Shown piece after piece: positions 63,401 through 64,000 of a stretch of DNA of 64,000 nt (positions are counted from its first letter, which is position 1; each line of letters begins with the position of its first letter). Origin of the DNA: Paenibacillus taiwanensis DSM 18679 (GTDB lineage: Bacteria; Bacillota; Bacilli; Paenibacillales; Paenibacillaceae); assembly GCF_000425125.1 (NCBI RefSeq), contig NZ_KE384309.1:291655-355654 (forward strand), given 5' to 3'. Position numbers and translations under genes: made by a program. The notes below the pieces were generated by a model. That model ran no database searches, was not told the origin of the DNA, and worked only from the letters and a program-made list of their open reading frames with translations.

Positions 63401-64000
63401 ATATTCCGAAGCTTGTATCGAGTTTTATTCATTCTTTACGCGCGAATGGTACGTTAACGGTTGAAGTCAAGGACCCTACAAATGATCCGTTAAACGTGAA
63501 GTTCTACGAAGGGTTTACTTTCACGCCAACGGATACTTCCACGATGAAGGTGTATCAAGCGGCAAGTGATGTAGAGCCGCCACTGCTTGCGAAGCTGCCA
63601 CATGAGCAGGAGCTTACAGCACAGCAGCTTCAGGCGTTGGCTAAGCTGGATGATCAGTCGGTACGACACGATTCCTGGAATCAATTCCCGTATCAACGTT
63701 ATGAGCTTAGTGTGGACCCGCGAGTAAAAGCGACAGATGAACTTCGTGTGGAGTGGAAAGGTAAGTCTCTGCCAGGCCGAAAAGTAACGATGTATGCATG
63801 GAATGTCCATACGAGCAAATGGGATGCGTTAACGACGGCGGTTGCAGGAAACGATTTGTTTTCCCTTACAGGGCAAGCGGTTGTGGATGCCTATATCAAT
63901 CAGGAGCGTAAAGTATCCGTTATCGTTCAGGATGAAGTGGCACCTGCTGCGGATGCAGCTAAGGTGAAAGACTTTACGTTGGTATGGATGTCCGATACTC
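60421..64000 (+). CDS. Secreted lamin-tail-domain protein, probably a metallophosphoesterase, 3' end outside window
   Basis: The frame runs from ATG 60421 (GGAGAGAG upstream) off the window, so at least 1193 residues. A signal peptide (about 1-35, ending in VMAA) precedes a disordered Gln/Asn/Gly-rich linker, then two lamin-tail domains (about 120-215 and 400-490) with the repeated DGYEFIE, and several Ig/bacterial-type beta domains. The last residues (KDFTLVWMSDT) look like the opening of a calcineurin-like phosphoesterase. It should be outside the cell and act on phosphoesters or DNA. The catalytic domain was not seen. Confidence 0.8.
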   Translation, partial: MLRSKQQRTLRHRLILWSSLTALLWQAVSLPVMAAGATDPAAADQQVILQADHGRVQGNDVTNTSLDAGGLLTGHIPLTNDPKTNGPQANDKNAQQQGGQQQPAFLPNMALAGVGPSLLITEMIPDTTNIGSSDGYEFIEVYNNSGHVINTKDYKLVYRYLDSGDADLKYALPDRVIQPGESFVIWSKNADNLNEPVDRFKQFYKLQADDRLIIELKWGGMANSKPRALLLTDSQDTNAVRPIVTAAYAASDVKADQGIHYVAPSTGNTMIKQGLSSASPLTVRPDQLAVIEPIQIMHAPPAQVTKGSNVPITAIVKGGQAGRMQFLEYKTDKMTNPLKLVMTSVTDVVYGAEISASDLKDAALLQYTFEATDGSQQAKSQSFIVPVMDTAVGMPAYVPELLVTELVPNSANVGGADGYEFIELYNPTDKPVDMKDYTIRYRYPDEGAEADLWWRHTVPVTIPAGETAVFWIINAENKSKTAADFNANYGTNLTEGVNLFRLYNNGMANGSYRAVSISTNTGMDRSVATYNDTTPAVDGTLENGAVIYQYNELTFPNMKKISAAIEKGTPGTLLPYQKLPQLFHVPVDTVPPQVKVRDIPAVAEDTKDLKLVFDAVDNTDVKTLKLYYRTDASQPFEERNIHLVNAAKELSYTLAASELIGHPALELYAEASDGTHTTRMMDIRIPIQSSQQQGLRFNVKEGQFIKGDKWIKAASGNERTNTLQVSIDGKPIAAHALQPAMEQKVLFSFDVNKTNIFFQNGVVFNNEIIHVFDDSINGWTTLTVPIDADKLSYGSPVPITIRAGSKAGTFDESDNLDDFNIRNIRLVLADGTIIRDANYKDSTKEWDIGDSTGMKKQHDFQFSIPDNKYNGFGYTWNTTAIADGKHTLKAAESNGDSRVINVVVDNTAPELKLNVTPQQVVKGKLTVHAEAADALSGIESVTAALDGKPVQLPLALSSVLLLPGKHQLIVKAVDRAGNITERASELSVQAELPDIPKLVSSFIHSLRANGTLTVEVKDPTNDPLNVKFYEGFTFTPTDTSTMKVYQAASDVEPPLLAKLPHEQELTAQQLQALAKLDDQSVRHDSWNQFPYQRYELSVDPRVKATDELRVEWKGKSLPGRKVTMYAWNVHTSKWDALTTAVAGNDLFSLTGQAVVDAYINQERKVSVIVQDEVAPAADAAKVKDFTLVWMSDT

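Overview
This 64 kb window reads as a chromosome segment of a spore-forming Firmicute, most likely Paenibacillus or a close relative. The evidence is the sporulation genes (gerE, gerM, a YhcN/YlaJ-type lipoprotein), the gerM-rph-RdgB order known from Bacillus, Bacillus-type SOS boxes, a FapR operator, a PBSX-like tail module, and strong AGGAGG ribosome binding sites with frequent GTG/TTG starts. I saw no rRNA, tRNA or CRISPR array.

Region 1 (1-10233) is a co-directional cluster. It holds the C-terminal part of a large protein that I infer to be tubulin-like, an 823-aa protein of unknown function, a membrane-anchored vWA protein, a small hypothetical protein, a zinc-ribbon P-loop GTPase of DO-GTPase type, and a 966-aa GAP1-like protein with one C-terminal membrane segment. 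The genes are tightly packed or overlapping and end at a strong terminator. The parts match GTPase/vWA systems that have been proposed for biological conflict or membrane remodelling.

Region 2 (10300-16300) has two family-4 glycosyltransferases, two small hypothetical genes, a FabH gene behind a clear FapR-controlled promoter, a sporulation lipoprotein and gerE behind a consensus sigma-K promoter. Region 3 (16350-25660) is carbohydrate metabolism: an rpiR-nagB-nagA operon, then an AraC regulator divergent from a five-gene operon (two xylose-isomerase-like TIM barrels, two Gfo/Idh/MocA oxidoreductases, one ThuA-like protein). Region 4 (25700-27100) is a decayed transposase locus with a small membrane-protein gene inside it.

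Region 5 (27350-44128) is a contractile tail locus in PBSX gene order (terminator-like protein, sheath, tube, chaperone with a -1 frameshift site, tape measure, XkdP-Q-R-S-T-U-like baseplate proteins, two paralogous fibre proteins, XkdW/XkdX-like proteins, holin, ArpU regulator). Head, packaging, integration and endolysin genes are absent, so a phage-tail-like bacteriocin (tailocin) fits better than a prophage. SOS boxes sit at both ends: one upstream of a branched RNA ending in a terminator, the other inside the promoter before the ArpU gene.

Region 6 (44600-64000) is mostly core: an NCS2 nucleobase transporter, a CNNM/CorC-type protein, a methyltransferase, an MBL-fold hydrolase, a chemoreceptor, a PgpA/YutG-type protein, gerM-rph-RdgB, an O-acetylhomoserine sulfhydrylase, an asparagine synthetase, three small hypothetical genes, and the start of a secreted lamin-tail protein that runs off the window. 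Two intergenic sites share the dyad TGTCCA-N7-TGGACA, which may mark a local regulon.
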